Source: an uncultured Christensenella sp.
Lineage (GTDB): Bacteria > Bacillota > Clostridia > Christensenellales > UBA3700
NCBI GenBank assembly: GCA_910577795.1
Contig: CAJTNW010000003.1
Location: 1,847-59,426 of the forward strand
Reading direction: 5' to 3'
Length of the DNA: 57,580 nt
Within the stretch, counting starts at the first letter, position 1; each line of letters begins with the position of its first letter. Shown piece after piece: positions 44,451-53,208 of this stretch. Under the pieces are notes generated by a model, which was not told the origin of the DNA, did not search any database, and saw only the letters and a program-made list of their open reading frames with translations. A program made the position numbers and the translations under genes.

Positions 44451-44480
44451 TTCGCCGACTAAAATCGGCGAAATTAGTCG
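44451..44480 (+). promoter_or_regulatory. Alternative hairpins between dnaK and dnaJ
   Basis: TTCGCCGA (44451-44458) can pair with TCGGCGAA (44465-44472). A second pairing, CGACTAA (44456-44462) with TTAGTCG (44474-44480), shares bases with both arms of the first, so the two exclude each other. No T run follows directly, so this is not a standard terminator. It may be an mRNA processing or attenuation element. Confidence 0.4.
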
Positions 44481-44597
44481 TATTTATAAATAAGTTTTTT
44501 ATTTGCAAATTTTTGAATAAAACCAATTTAGTATTGATTTTCGCAGGATTTTTTAATAATTTTTAAAAAACTTATTTGATTTTAAAAGGAAAGATAT

Positions 44598-45740
44598 ATG
44601 GCAAATAAAGATTATTATGAATTGCTTGGTGTGCAAAAAAGTGCAAGTGAGCAAGAGATAAAGGCGGCCTACAGAAAGGCTGTTATGAAATATCATCCAG
44701 ATAGATATGCAACTAAGCCAGAGGCAGAACGTAAGCAAGCGGAGGAAACTTTTAAGGAAATTAACCATGCTTATGATGTGCTTTCTGACCCACAGAAAAA
44801 AGCAAATTATGACCAGTTTGGTAGTGAAGACGGCCCTCAATTCAATGGTGGCGGTAGTAGCGGTGGCGGCTTTGGTGGCTTTAGCGGCTTTGGTGGTTTT
44901 GAAGATATTTTTAGCAATATTTTTGGTGGTGGCAGAACTAATCATGCTAATATGGCAGTAGATGGTGATGATATTACTATGCGTCTTGATATTACTTTTG
45001 AAGAGTCAATTAAAGGTGTAGAAAAATCTGTTAAAGTTTATCGTACAGAAAAATGCCCTGACTGCAAAGGTAGTGGTGCAAGTGACCCATCAAAAATTAG
45101 TACTTGTCCTGACTGTCATGGTACTGGTATGGTGACTGTTACTCAAAACACTATTTTTGGAAGACAGACTGTAAGAACAAGATGTTCAAGGTGTGGTGGT
45201 AGTGGTAAGATTATTACAGATAAATGTAAGACTTGCCGTGGTGAAGGTACTATAAAAAAGGAAAGAGTTATTCCTGTAACCGTGCCTGCTGGTGTGGATA
45301 ACGGACAAACAATTACTTATTATAACGAAGGCGAAGTTGGCATAAATGGCGGACAAAATGGTAGGTTAATAATAGTTATAAGTGTTAAACCTCATCCTTT
45401 GTTTGTTAGAGAAGGATATGACTTGTACTATAAATTACCTATTAGTATGAGTGATGCTATTAATGGTGCTAAGGTAGAAATTCCTACTACAGATAAATCT
45501 GTTACTATTTCTATTCCACCAGGCACAGCAACTGGCACTAAGTTTAGGGTAAAAGGTTATGGTGTTAAATACCTTAAAAAACAAGCATTTGGTGACTTGT
45601 ACGTAACTGTGGAAATTGATACTCCACAAAAATTGAGTAAAAAGCAACAAGATTTACTAAAGGCTTTTGAGGATTCTTTGACTGATAAACAATACGAAAA
45701 ACGCAAAACTTTCCGCACTAAATGGCTTGGCGAAAAATAA
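44598..45740 (+). CDS. dnaJ: Chaperone DnaJ (type I Hsp40)
   Basis: The 380-residue protein has the J domain with HPD (about residues 33-35), a Gly/Phe-rich region (about 75-110), four zinc-binding motifs (CPDCKGSG, CPDCHGTG, CSRCGGSG, CKTCRGEG) and the C-terminal substrate domains. It stimulates DnaK ATPase. It lies 176 bases after dnaK, a longer gap than usual, and closes the heat-shock operon before a terminator. Confidence 0.96.
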   Translation: MANKDYYELLGVQKSASEQEIKAAYRKAVMKYHPDRYATKPEAERKQAEETFKEINHAYDVLSDPQKKANYDQFGSEDGPQFNGGGSSGGGFGGFSGFGGFEDIFSNIFGGGRTNHANMAVDGDDITMRLDITFEESIKGVEKSVKVYRTEKCPDCKGSGASDPSKISTCPDCHGTGMVTVTQNTIFGRQTVRTRCSRCGGSGKIITDKCKTCRGEGTIKKERVIPVTVPAGVDNGQTITYYNEGEVGINGGQNGRLIIVISVKPHPLFVREGYDLYYKLPISMSDAINGAKVEIPTTDKSVTISIPPGTATGTKFRVKGYGVKYLKKQAFGDLYVTVEIDTPQKLSKKQQDLLKAFEDSLTDKQYEKRKTFRTKWLGEK

Positions 45741-45757
45741 TAAAAATGTTATAAAAC

Positions 45758-45790
45758 AAAATGCACCTTTTACGGGTGCATTTGTTGTTT
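45758..45790 (+). terminator. Terminator of the heat-shock operon
   Basis: AAATGCACC pairs with GGGTGCATTT around TTTTAC, followed by a broken T run. Confidence 0.82.
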
Positions 45791-45884
45791 TAGTTAAAGT
45801 AAGTATATTTTATAATTGTAATTGATATTATGACAAAATTAGAAATTAATTTTGTGCGTAAATTATTGCAATTTAATTTATCTA

Positions 45885-45913
45885 TTGACTTTGTATAAAT
45901 AGTATGATATAAT
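45885..45913 (+). promoter_or_regulatory. Promoter of the SRP RNA gene
   Basis: TTGACT (45885-45890), 17 bp, TATAAT (45908-45913). The predicted start is about 45920, at the 5' end of the folded RNA. Confidence 0.8.
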
Positions 45914-45918
45914 ACATT

Positions 45919-46188
45919 TACTACGCTAAGTGGGGAGCCAGCGGTGCCCTGTACCTGCAATCCGCTACAGCAGGACTGAATACTATTCTCGGTTTAGTGT
46001 ATGGAAAGTCTGACTTGAATAAGGAGTGTTGATATCAAGGTCTTGTGCAATGGTTTGCTATGAACCATGTCAGGGCTTGACCGCAGCAGCATTAAGTAGA
46101 TTTAACCATGTGCCACAAGGGTGCTTTGAAGTAGCCACCTGTTTGAGGAATCGTTTCGGTATGTTATATCAAAAATAGTTGCGTAGTA
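45919..46188 (+). ncRNA. ffs: Signal recognition particle RNA, long form with Alu domain
   Basis: The about 270-base RNA targets ribosomes making membrane and secreted proteins, together with Ffh. The 5' part has the Alu-type sequence GCGGTGCCCTGTACCTGC followed by AATCCGCTA. The conserved S-domain tetraloop region is around 46062-46100 (ACCATGTCAGGGCTTGACC, then GCAGCAGCATTAAG). The ends pair: TACTACGC near 45919 with GCGTAGTA near 46181. The length and the Alu part are typical of Bacillus and Clostridia. The ends are set by the pairing and promoter and may be off by a few bases. Confidence 0.9.
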
Positions 46189-46200
46189 TTTTAAAAAATC

Positions 46201-46230
46201 AAAAGCCAAACAATAGTTTGGCTTTTTTGT
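46201..46230. terminator. Terminator between the SRP RNA and the Xre-like genes
   Basis: AAAAGCCAAAC pairs with GTTTGGCTTTT around AATA, with T run. It lies between convergent units and can serve both. Confidence 0.85.
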
Positions 46231-46233
46231 TTG

Positions 46234-46551
46234 TCATTTTAATTTATTCATTAAATCAATAATTATATCTTTGTTTTCGTTAGACAATTGTTTAAACATA
46301 TCTAATAAATTTTTATCGTTTTCATTATAATTGTTACCAAGATAAAAGAAGTCTTGAATAGTTATATTCATAATGTCACAAAACTCAAGTAAAGTGCTTA
46401 CTTTTAACTCGACAGATTTATTTAATATCCTTTTCATAAATTGCTCGCCATGGTCAAGAGTAAAACTAGTTGCTCTTGCTGACAAGTTTGCTTTATTCAT
46501 AAAGAAACACATTCTATTTATTACTTCATCATAATCTAATTTTTTATCCAT
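46234..46551 (-). CDS. Xre-like regulator with diverged helix-turn-helix
   Basis: The 105-residue protein has a Cro/CI-like helical region (about 8-70: VINRMCFFMNKANLSARATS, ILNKSVELKVSTLLEFCDIMNITIQDFF). The recognition helix is diverged. The C-terminal helix LSNENKDIIIDLMNKLK matches the end of the neighbouring regulator in pattern, so the two are probably paralogues. AAAGGTT precedes the ATG. Targets are unknown. Confidence 0.6.
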   Translation of the reverse strand: MDKKLDYDEVINRMCFFMNKANLSARATSFTLDHGEQFMKRILNKSVELKVSTLLEFCDIMNITIQDFFYLGNNYNENDKNLLDMFKQLSNENKDIIIDLMNKLK

Positions 46552-46599
46552 TTATAATTAACCTTTCCTTATACTTTAATTATAAGCAAAAAATTAAGT

Positions 46600-46911
46600 T
46601 TATTTTTTGTAACTTAATAAAATTTGTTTAATCGCTTGTTTTTGAGTGTCGGTTAAATTTATCCATAAATCTATAATTTCTTTAGTTTCGGAAGTCGCAG
46701 GAATTAAGTCAGTATCTACAGCAAAAAATTCAACTAAAGTTATGCCAAAACCTTTTTCACAAATTTCTTGTAGTGAATCTAAGGTTGGTGTATAGTTTTT
46801 TGAATACCATCTATAAATAGTATTTTTTGCAATCCCACTTTTATTTGCTAGTTCATAAATAGACATTCCTTTAGATACTCTTAAGTCTGTTATTCTTTGC
46901 AATATATCCAT
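46600..46911 (-). CDS. Xre-family transcriptional regulator
   Basis: The 103-residue protein has a clear helix-turn-helix (ILQRITDLRVSKGMSIYELA, then AKNTIYRWYSKNYTPTLDSLQEIC) and a C-terminal helix LTDTQKQAIKQILLSYKK. I start it at 46911 (MDILQRI), five bases after GAGGA; an in-frame ATG four codons upstream overlaps that site. It is divergent from the SLOG gene at 47034 and could control it from the shared spacer, where a TTGACA at 46960 lies. Confidence 0.85.
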   Translation of the reverse strand: MDILQRITDLRVSKGMSIYELANKSGIAKNTIYRWYSKNYTPTLDSLQEICEKGFGITLVEFFAVDTDLIPATSETKEIIDLWINLTDTQKQAIKQILLSYKK

Positions 46912-46959
46912 TATTTTCCTCATTTAGTAAATCTTTTGTTACATTATATCTCAAAATGG

Positions 46960-46990
46960 TTGACAACTCACTATTATAGTATGATACAAT
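46960..46990 (+). promoter_or_regulatory. Likely promoter of the SLOG gene
   Basis: A perfect TTGACA (46960-46965) is followed by overlapping -10-like boxes, TATGAT (46980) and TACAAT (46985-46990), with spacers of 14 and 19 bp. Neither spacing is ideal, so the exact start is unsure. Confidence 0.4.
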
Positions 46991-47033
46991 AAGTGCTATA
47001 ATATAATACAATTAGTTTAATAAAAGGAGAAGA

Positions 47034-47543
47034 ATGGAAAAAATAAATGTAGTATGTTTGACTGGGCATAGACCAAAAAGTTTGCCGTGGGGGTATAATG
47101 AAGAAAATTTAAGTTGTAGAATTTTTAAATACGATTTAAAAACTATTTTTGTAAATGCAATTGAATATGGTGTGCATACTTTTTTAACTGGTATGGCAGA
47201 GGGTTTTGATATGATAGCCACTGAAATACTTTTAGAATTAAGGGGAAAGTATAAAAATATCAAAGTTGTTGCAGTTATACCTTGTGAAAATCAAGAAATT
47301 AAATGGAGAGAGAAACAACAAACAAGATATAGACACTTATTAAAACAATGTGATGAAATAATTATTTTAAATAAAGAGTATACTAAAACATGTATGAATG
47401 ATAGAAATAAGTATATGGTGTTACATTCTGAGTTTTGTATTGCGTGCTTTAATGGTAAGCCAAGTGGAACAGGTAATACTATAAAGTTTGCTAAATCTAA
47501 TAATTGTTTGGTAAAAATAATTGATATTAATAAATATTACTAA
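47034..47543 (+). CDS. SLOG-family (DUF1273/YpsA-like) protein
   Basis: The 169-residue protein has a Rossmann-like SLOG fold: CLTGHRPKSLPWGYNEE near the start, FLTGMAEGFDMIATEILLEL near residue 54, VVAVIPCENQEIKW and DEIIILN. YpsA-like members bind nucleotide or nucleotide-derived ligands, and others act in defence or stress signalling; the role here is unknown. GGAGA precedes the ATG. It lies 58 bases before cwlD and may be co-transcribed with it. Confidence 0.82.
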   Translation: MEKINVVCLTGHRPKSLPWGYNEENLSCRIFKYDLKTIFVNAIEYGVHTFLTGMAEGFDMIATEILLELRGKYKNIKVVAVIPCENQEIKWREKQQTRYRHLLKQCDEIIILNKEYTKTCMNDRNKYMVLHSEFCIACFNGKPSGTGNTIKFAKSNNCLVKIIDINKYY

Positions 47544-47601
47544 TAATGAATATTTGCGTTTGATATAATCATATTATTTATAAGGAGAGTTGAGGTAATA
47601 A

Positions 47602-48282
47602 ATGATTATAAGAAAAGAGCATATTGTTGTTACTAGTGTATTTATTATGGCGGTTATTGCTACCATTTTGTGTGCTATTTATATTCCTGTAAGCAATAGT
47701 TTGGCAAAAGGTGTTGTGGTTATTGATGCAGGACATGGTGGAATGGATGGTGGTGTATCTTATGGTAATATGATAGAAGCCAATATAAACTTGGAACTAA
47801 CACGTGAATTAAAAGGTATATTAGAGGATAGAGGATATAAAGTAGTGCTAACAAGGGATAGTGCAAATTCTTTGGCAGGTAAAAAGAAAGACGATATGCA
47901 AAAACGTAAAGATATAATTTTAAAAAGCAAGCCAGACTTGATTGTAAGTTTGCATGTAAATAAGTACCAAGATAGTAAAAGGCGAGGAGTGCAAGTTTTT
48001 TATGACGATACTAAAAAAAATAAGGAAGTTGGGGAAAGATTTCAGTATTTAATAAATAGCAATGTAAACAAAAAATATGCGGGTAGAGATGACTTAAAAA
48101 GTTTAGGTGGGGATTATTTTATTTGTAAATGTTCACCATATCCGGCTGTAATTATAGAGTGTGGCTTTATTTCTAACGAGGGGGATAGAATGTTGCTTAA
48201 TGATAGTAAGTATAAGACGCATTTAATGTCAACTATTGCTGATGGAATTGATAGTATGATGCTAAGCAAGGTATCAGCATAA
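47602..48282 (+). CDS. cwlD: N-acetylmuramoyl-L-alanine amidase, CwlD-like
   Basis: CwlD removes the peptide from muramic acid in forming spore cortex muramic-delta-lactam. The 226-residue protein has one N-terminal membrane segment (about 7-30) and an amidase_3 domain with zinc ligands in DAGHGG (His), MIEANIN (Glu) and VSLHVN (His), and the catalytic Glu in IIECGF. Length matches CwlD. GAGGT precedes the ATG. A general wall amidase is possible, but the spore genes elsewhere in the window favour CwlD. Confidence 0.8.
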   Translation: MIIRKEHIVVTSVFIMAVIATILCAIYIPVSNSLAKGVVVIDAGHGGMDGGVSYGNMIEANINLELTRELKGILEDRGYKVVLTRDSANSLAGKKKDDMQKRKDIILKSKPDLIVSLHVNKYQDSKRRGVQVFYDDTKKNKEVGERFQYLINSNVNKKYAGRDDLKSLGGDYFICKCSPYPAVIIECGFISNEGDRMLLNDSKYKTHLMSTIADGIDSMMLSKVSA

Positions 48283-48306
48283 AATAATATTTGATATATA
48301 AAACAA

Positions 48307-48342
48307 AATCACTAAAAGTTTAACTTTTAGTGATTTTTTAAT
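48307..48342. terminator. Terminator between convergent cwlD and typA
   Basis: AATCACTAAAAGTT pairs with AACTTTTAGTGATT with almost no loop, followed by TTTT. It can work both ways. Confidence 0.8.
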
Positions 48343-48366
48343 TTAAGCCCGATTTTTGTACAGTTT

Positions 48367-50211
48367 TTACTTGTTTTCTCTGGCTTTAATAACACCAGTT
48401 TTTAAGTCATCTCTCATTCTTTCCTTATGGTCAAGAATTTTTTTGCGAATTCTAATTGACTGAGGAGTTATCTCCAACAACTCATTATTTTCAATAAACT
48501 CTATTGCCTCTTCTAGTGAGAATATCCTTGGTCTTTGTAATTTTAAGGCATCGTCACTACCAGATGCACGAGTATTTGTAAGGTGTTTTTCCTTGCAAAC
48601 ATTAACTACCAAATCTTCTGCTTTTGGTGAATATCCAACTACCATACCACTATACACAGGGTCACCCGGATTTAGGAATAATACACCTCTTTCTTGCACA
48701 GCATTTAAGCCATAGCCAGTTGCTTTTCCGGTTTCAAAAGATATAAGCGAACCATTGCTACGTCTTGGAATGTCACCCTTGTAAGGCTCATATCCAGCAA
48801 AAAGTGTATTAATAATTCCTTCGCCTTTAGTATCTGTCAAAAAGTCACTACGATATCCTATTAGTCCGCGTGTTGGTATTGCAAATTCTAGTCTTATTCT
48901 TGATGCAACTGGTGTCATATTAACAAGTTCAGCACGTCTGTTGCCAAGTTTTTCCATAACACTGCCAACATAATCATTAGGTACATCAATAATAACTTTT
49001 TCAATAGGCTCAAATTTTTTGCCGTCAATTATTTTGTTCATAACTTTTGGTGTGCCTACCATAAACTCATAGCCTTCACGACGCATATTTTCAATTAAAA
49101 TTGAAAGATGAATTTCACCTCTTCCTGCAACCATAAAACTATCTTTTGTGTCGCCATCTCTAACTCTCAAGGATACATCTCTTAATAATTCTTTGTATAG
49201 TCTATCTCTTAAGTTACGTGAAGTTACATATTTACCTTCTTTACCTGCAAAAGGACTATTGTTTACTAAAAACTCCATTTCCAAAGTTGGTTCAGATACA
49301 TTTACAAAAGGTAATGGCTCAACATTGTTTATATCACAAATTGTGTTACCAATGTTAATACCTTCTATACCAGAAACACAAACTATGTCACCAACTGTTG
49401 CAGTGTTTGTAGAAACTCTGTTTAAGTTTTCTATTTCGTATAAATTGCTAATTTTAGAGTTGTAGCCAATAAAATTAGGGTTATTATCACAAATTGCAAC
49501 ATTGCTATTAACATTGCATCTTCCTCTTGTTATTCTACCAATACCAATTCTGCCAACATAATCGTTATAGTCTATAGAAGATACAAGCAATTGCAAAGGT
49601 CCGTTTTCGTCACCCTCAGGGCAAGGTATAAAGTTCATTATAGTTTCAAATAATGGAATCAAATCTGTACCTGCAACATTTGGGTCAAGAGTAGCAGTAC
49701 CAGCCCTACCTGAGCAATAAACAATTGGGTAGTCAAGTGCTTCGTCACCTGCGCCTAAGTCTAGTAGCAAGTCTAGTACTTCGTCTTCAACTTCGCCAAG
49801 TCTAGCATCTTGTTTGTCTATTTTATTGACGCAGATGATAACTTTTAAGTTCATTTCTAATGCTTTAGACAAAACAAATCTTGTTTGTGGCATAGTTCCT
49901 TCATAAGCATCAACTAGCAGAACTACACCATCTATCATTTTTAAAACACGTTCTACCTCACCGCCAAAATCAGCATGTCCGGGAGTATCAATAATGTTTA
50001 TTTTTGCATCCTTATATCTTACGGAAGTATTTTTTGCAAGTATTGTTATGCCTCTTTCTTTTTCAATATCGTTGTTGTCCATTACTCTTTCGTCAACAAC
50101 TTGATTTTCTCTAAAAGCGCCACATTGTTTTAGCATAGCATCAACCAAAGTTGTTTTGCCATGGTCAACGTGTGCAATAATTGCTATATTTCTTAAATCT
50201 TTTCTTACCAT
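48367..50211 (-). CDS. typA: Ribosome-associated GTPase TypA/BipA
   Basis: TypA is an EF-G-like GTPase acting in 50S assembly and stress adaptation. The 614-residue protein has AHVDHGKTTLVDAML, DTPGHADFGGEVERV, NKIDKQDAR, the TypA-specific region RGLIGYRSDFLTDTKGEG, and KILDHKERMRDD-type ending. It is a lone gene on the - strand. Confidence 0.96.
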   Translation of the reverse strand: MVRKDLRNIAIIAHVDHGKTTLVDAMLKQCGAFRENQVVDERVMDNNDIEKERGITILAKNTSVRYKDAKINIIDTPGHADFGGEVERVLKMIDGVVLLVDAYEGTMPQTRFVLSKALEMNLKVIICVNKIDKQDARLGEVEDEVLDLLLDLGAGDEALDYPIVYCSGRAGTATLDPNVAGTDLIPLFETIMNFIPCPEGDENGPLQLLVSSIDYNDYVGRIGIGRITRGRCNVNSNVAICDNNPNFIGYNSKISNLYEIENLNRVSTNTATVGDIVCVSGIEGINIGNTICDINNVEPLPFVNVSEPTLEMEFLVNNSPFAGKEGKYVTSRNLRDRLYKELLRDVSLRVRDGDTKDSFMVAGRGEIHLSILIENMRREGYEFMVGTPKVMNKIIDGKKFEPIEKVIIDVPNDYVGSVMEKLGNRRAELVNMTPVASRIRLEFAIPTRGLIGYRSDFLTDTKGEGIINTLFAGYEPYKGDIPRRSNGSLISFETGKATGYGLNAVQERGVLFLNPGDPVYSGMVVGYSPKAEDLVVNVCKEKHLTNTRASGSDDALKLQRPRIFSLEEAIEFIENNELLEITPQSIRIRKKILDHKERMRDDLKTGVIKARENK

Positions 50212-50398
50212 AGTAAATTCCTTAAAATTTTTTTCCTAAATAAGTATACACCATTTTATATAAAAAGCATAATATTTTGATTATTATTTTTAAAATTTTT
50301 ATAAAAAAATATATTTTATGATAGTTTTAGTAATATTTTTGTGTTATAATACTAATATCAAACTAAATTTTAGTGTTATTTTGCAAAGCGAGGGATAA

Positions 50399-51490
50399 AT
50401 GTTTGATTTTGGTATAATAGGCGGTGGTGCTAGTGGTATGTATGCTAGCATATTGCTTGCAAAAAAAGGTTACAAAGTTGCTGTTTTAGAGGCAAATGAC
50501 AGAATAGGCAAAAAATTGCTTGCAACTGGTAATGGCAAATGTAATCTTAGCAATGTTGATATTAGCACAGATTATTACAATACTAACGAGATAAAAAGTA
50601 TTGTAACTGATTTTGATATGCAAAAACAAATGAAAGAATTAGGACTTGTTACAAAAGTAAAATCTGGCAGAATTTATCCGTTTAGCGAAAAAGCAAACAA
50701 TGTATTAAATGTATTACTTAGCAATATGCAAAAATATGGAGTAAAGATTTTTTCAGACTGTTTGGTTACTGATTTAAAGATAAATGATAATGTAAATATA
50801 ATTACAAATAAAAATAATTTTGAATGTAAAAGGGTTTGTTTGGCAACTGGTAGCAAAGCAACTTTTGGGATAGATAGTTTAAGTTTATATGAAAAATTAG
50901 GGCATAAAAGAATAAAAAATACACCATCTTTAGTACCACTACTTGCAAAAAAGTTGGAACAAATTAAAGGTATTGACGGAGTAAGACAAGAGGCAAATGT
51001 TAGCCTTTATGATGGAGGTAAACTTATTTCAACAGAGTTTGGGGAAGTGCAGTTTAGAAAAGATGGTATATCTGGAATAGTAATTATGAATATGTCCTCT
51101 AAAATGAGTAATAACAATATGCTTGAGGGGATATGCTATCTTGATTTTATGCCACAGTTTACTAAAGAAGAGGTAGAGACTTTGCTAAAAAATCAAATAA
51201 CAGCAGAGTTTGGACTACTTAATAAAAATCTTATGCAAAGGATTATGGGATATGGTGTAGATAGCATAAAACACTATCGCATAGATGTTGTAAAGAGTGA
51301 AGACTATAAGCAGGCACAAGTTGTGCATGGTGGTTTGGATTTATCTCAATTTAATCTTAAGGATATGTCTTCTAAAGTAAATGGCAAATTATACGCAATA
51401 GGTGAAGTTTTAAATGTTGATGGTGTATGCGGTGGATATAATCTCCATTTTGCTTTTGCATCGGCATACAACTTTGCAAAGGAGTTTTAA
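50399..51490 (+). CDS. HI0933-family FAD-dependent oxidoreductase
   Basis: The 363-residue protein has the N-terminal dinucleotide-binding motif IIGGGASGMYASILLAKKG, the family block GKKLLATGNGKCNLSN and the C-terminal FAD motif NVDGVCGGYNLHFAF. It is somewhat shorter than most members (about 400). The family includes BaiN and uncharacterised flavoproteins, and the substrate is unknown. It is joined directly to the next FAD enzyme, so they probably act in the same pathway. Confidence 0.88.
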   Translation: MFDFGIIGGGASGMYASILLAKKGYKVAVLEANDRIGKKLLATGNGKCNLSNVDISTDYYNTNEIKSIVTDFDMQKQMKELGLVTKVKSGRIYPFSEKANNVLNVLLSNMQKYGVKIFSDCLVTDLKINDNVNIITNKNNFECKRVCLATGSKATFGIDSLSLYEKLGHKRIKNTPSLVPLLAKKLEQIKGIDGVRQEANVSLYDGGKLISTEFGEVQFRKDGISGIVIMNMSSKMSNNNMLEGICYLDFMPQFTKEEVETLLKNQITAEFGLLNKNLMQRIMGYGVDSIKHYRIDVVKSEDYKQAQVVHGGLDLSQFNLKDMSSKVNGKLYAIGEVLNVDGVCGGYNLHFAFASAYNFAKEF

Positions 51491-53029
51491 ATGTTACAAA
51501 AATTGACTAATTTAAGGCTGCCTATTGGTTTTGATAATGACACAATAAAAACAACTATAACAAAAAAAATAGGTAATTATAAGTTTGTTAAATTAGATAG
51601 ATTATCTATTGATAGCAGACATAAAGGTGATATACATTATGTGGCTAGTGTTATTGTAGACGGAAAGCCAAACTCTAAATTAACAGAATATATACAACCT
51701 AAAACAAAAGTGAGTGAACTTGCCACCTGTAAAGTAAGTTTAAGTAGCAGACCTATAATTATTGGTAGTGGACCTTGCGGTATGTTTGCAGGGTTAGTAC
51801 TTAGTCATTATGGTTTAAAGCCCATTATATTTGAGGGTGGCGATAAGGTGGAAAACCGCTCAAAAATCGTAACTAATTTCAATTTAGGCGGTAATCTTGA
51901 TGAAAACACTAATATTCAGTTTGGCGAAGGTGGGGCAGGTACTTTTTCAGATGGCAAGTTAAATACAGGTATTAGTAGTGAATACATACAAATAGTTTTG
52001 AACGAATTTGTAAATCATGGTGCTAAAGAAGATATACTTTATTCAGCAAAGCCACATATCGGAACGGATATTTTAAAAAATGTAGTAAAAAATATTAGAA
52101 TGACTATAGAATCACTTGGTGGTGAGTATAAATTTAATAGCAAAGTAGACGAGATTATAATCAATAATGGCAAAGTTGTTGGTGTTAGAAGTTGTGGTGA
52201 TACTTATGATAGTGAAAATGTCATTTTGGCTTGCGGACATTCTGCACGTGATACAATTGCAAAACTTTATAATCAAGGTGTAAATATGACTGCAAAACCT
52301 TTTGCTGTAGGGGCTAGGGTGGAGCATAGTCAGCAATTGATAGATATTGGACAATACGGAAATACTAAAGGATTACCACCTGCAGATTACAAATTATCGC
52401 ATAGGTTAAGTAATGGTAGAGGTTGTTTTACTTTTTGTATGTGCCCCGGTGGTTACGTTATGCCGTCAATGAGTGAGGCTAATACAATAGTAACTAATGG
52501 AATGAGTGAGAATAAAAGAGATAGTGGTTTTGCTAATTCTGCCATATTAGTTGGAGTTGAGCCTGAAGATTTTGGTTGTGGAGTACTTGATGGGTTTAAG
52601 TTTCAGGAAAAACTAGAAAAAGAGGCTTATAGAGTAGGCAATAATTACTCAGCACCGGCAGTTAAGGTTAGTGATTTTATAAATGGAAAAACTAGTAAAG
52701 ATATATCTAGTGTTAAAACTACATACTCAAGAGGACTAGTTAGTGGCGATTTTCAGAAGATTTTTGATAAAAAAATTGTTGATGGAATGAAGGAAGGCTT
52801 AGTTGCTTTTGGTAAAAAAATTAATGGGTTTGACAAAAACGGAATTTTAATTGGTGTGGAAAGTCGTTCCTCTTCACCAGTTAGGATAGAAAGAGACGAA
52901 TTAGGTATGTCTAATATAAAAGGTCTTTATCCTGCAGGCGAAGGTGCAGGCTTTGCTGGTGGTATAACCTCTAGTGCGGTTGATGGAATTAAAACTGCTT
53001 TAAAGTTGATAGCCAACAATAAAAATTAG
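51491..53029 (+). CDS. COG2509-type FAD-dependent dehydrogenase
   Basis: The 512-residue protein has an N-terminal domain (about 1-85), the dinucleotide-binding motif IIIGSGPCGMFAGLVLSHYG, the block NIQFGEGGAGTFSDGKLNTG and a C-terminal FAD motif GLYPAGEGAGFAGGITSSAVDG. It starts on the base after the preceding stop codon. The reaction is not known. A copy of the dispersed word lies within it. Confidence 0.88.
   Translation: MLQKLTNLRLPIGFDNDTIKTTITKKIGNYKFVKLDRLSIDSRHKGDIHYVASVIVDGKPNSKLTEYIQPKTKVSELATCKVSLSSRPIIIGSGPCGMFAGLVLSHYGLKPIIFEGGDKVENRSKIVTNFNLGGNLDENTNIQFGEGGAGTFSDGKLNTGISSEYIQIVLNEFVNHGAKEDILYSAKPHIGTDILKNVVKNIRMTIESLGGEYKFNSKVDEIIINNGKVVGVRSCGDTYDSENVILACGHSARDTIAKLYNQGVNMTAKPFAVGARVEHSQQLIDIGQYGNTKGLPPADYKLSHRLSNGRGCFTFCMCPGGYVMPSMSEANTIVTNGMSENKRDSGFANSAILVGVEPEDFGCGVLDGFKFQEKLEKEAYRVGNNYSAPAVKVSDFINGKTSKDISSVKTTYSRGLVSGDFQKIFDKKIVDGMKEGLVAFGKKINGFDKNGILIGVESRSSSPVRIERDELGMSNIKGLYPAGEGAGFAGGITSSAVDGIKTALKLIANNKN
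51863..51877 (+). repeat. Dispersed word AAAATCGNNACTAAT, copy within the COG2509 gene
   Basis: AAAATCGTAACTAAT encodes SKIVTN just before the conserved NIQFGEGG block. It matches all 13 fixed positions. Confidence 0.45.
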
Positions 53030-53208
53030 TTTCAAAAAGTTTTTATTTGTAGATTAAGTCAAGTTTTATCTGCAACAATATATGTAAATTAACATTTATA
53101 CTTTTATATGAGGTATATTTAAAATAAATTAAAAATTACATTTTTTTGCTATCTTTTATCACAAAAATATGGTACAATAGTGGCAATTTAAAGTTATGGA
53201 GAGAAACA

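Noticed and set aside
44553..44945. A 130-codon open frame on the - strand over the start of dnaJ
   Set aside because: It is low-complexity (Ala/Thr/Lys-rich) and arises from the Gly/Phe repeat of dnaJ read backwards. It has no ribosome-binding site or family features.
50399..51490. Truncation of the HI0933-family gene
   Set aside because: It is shorter than usual, but both the N-terminal FAD motif and the C-terminal GVCGGYN motif are present and the frame is clean, so it is treated as intact.
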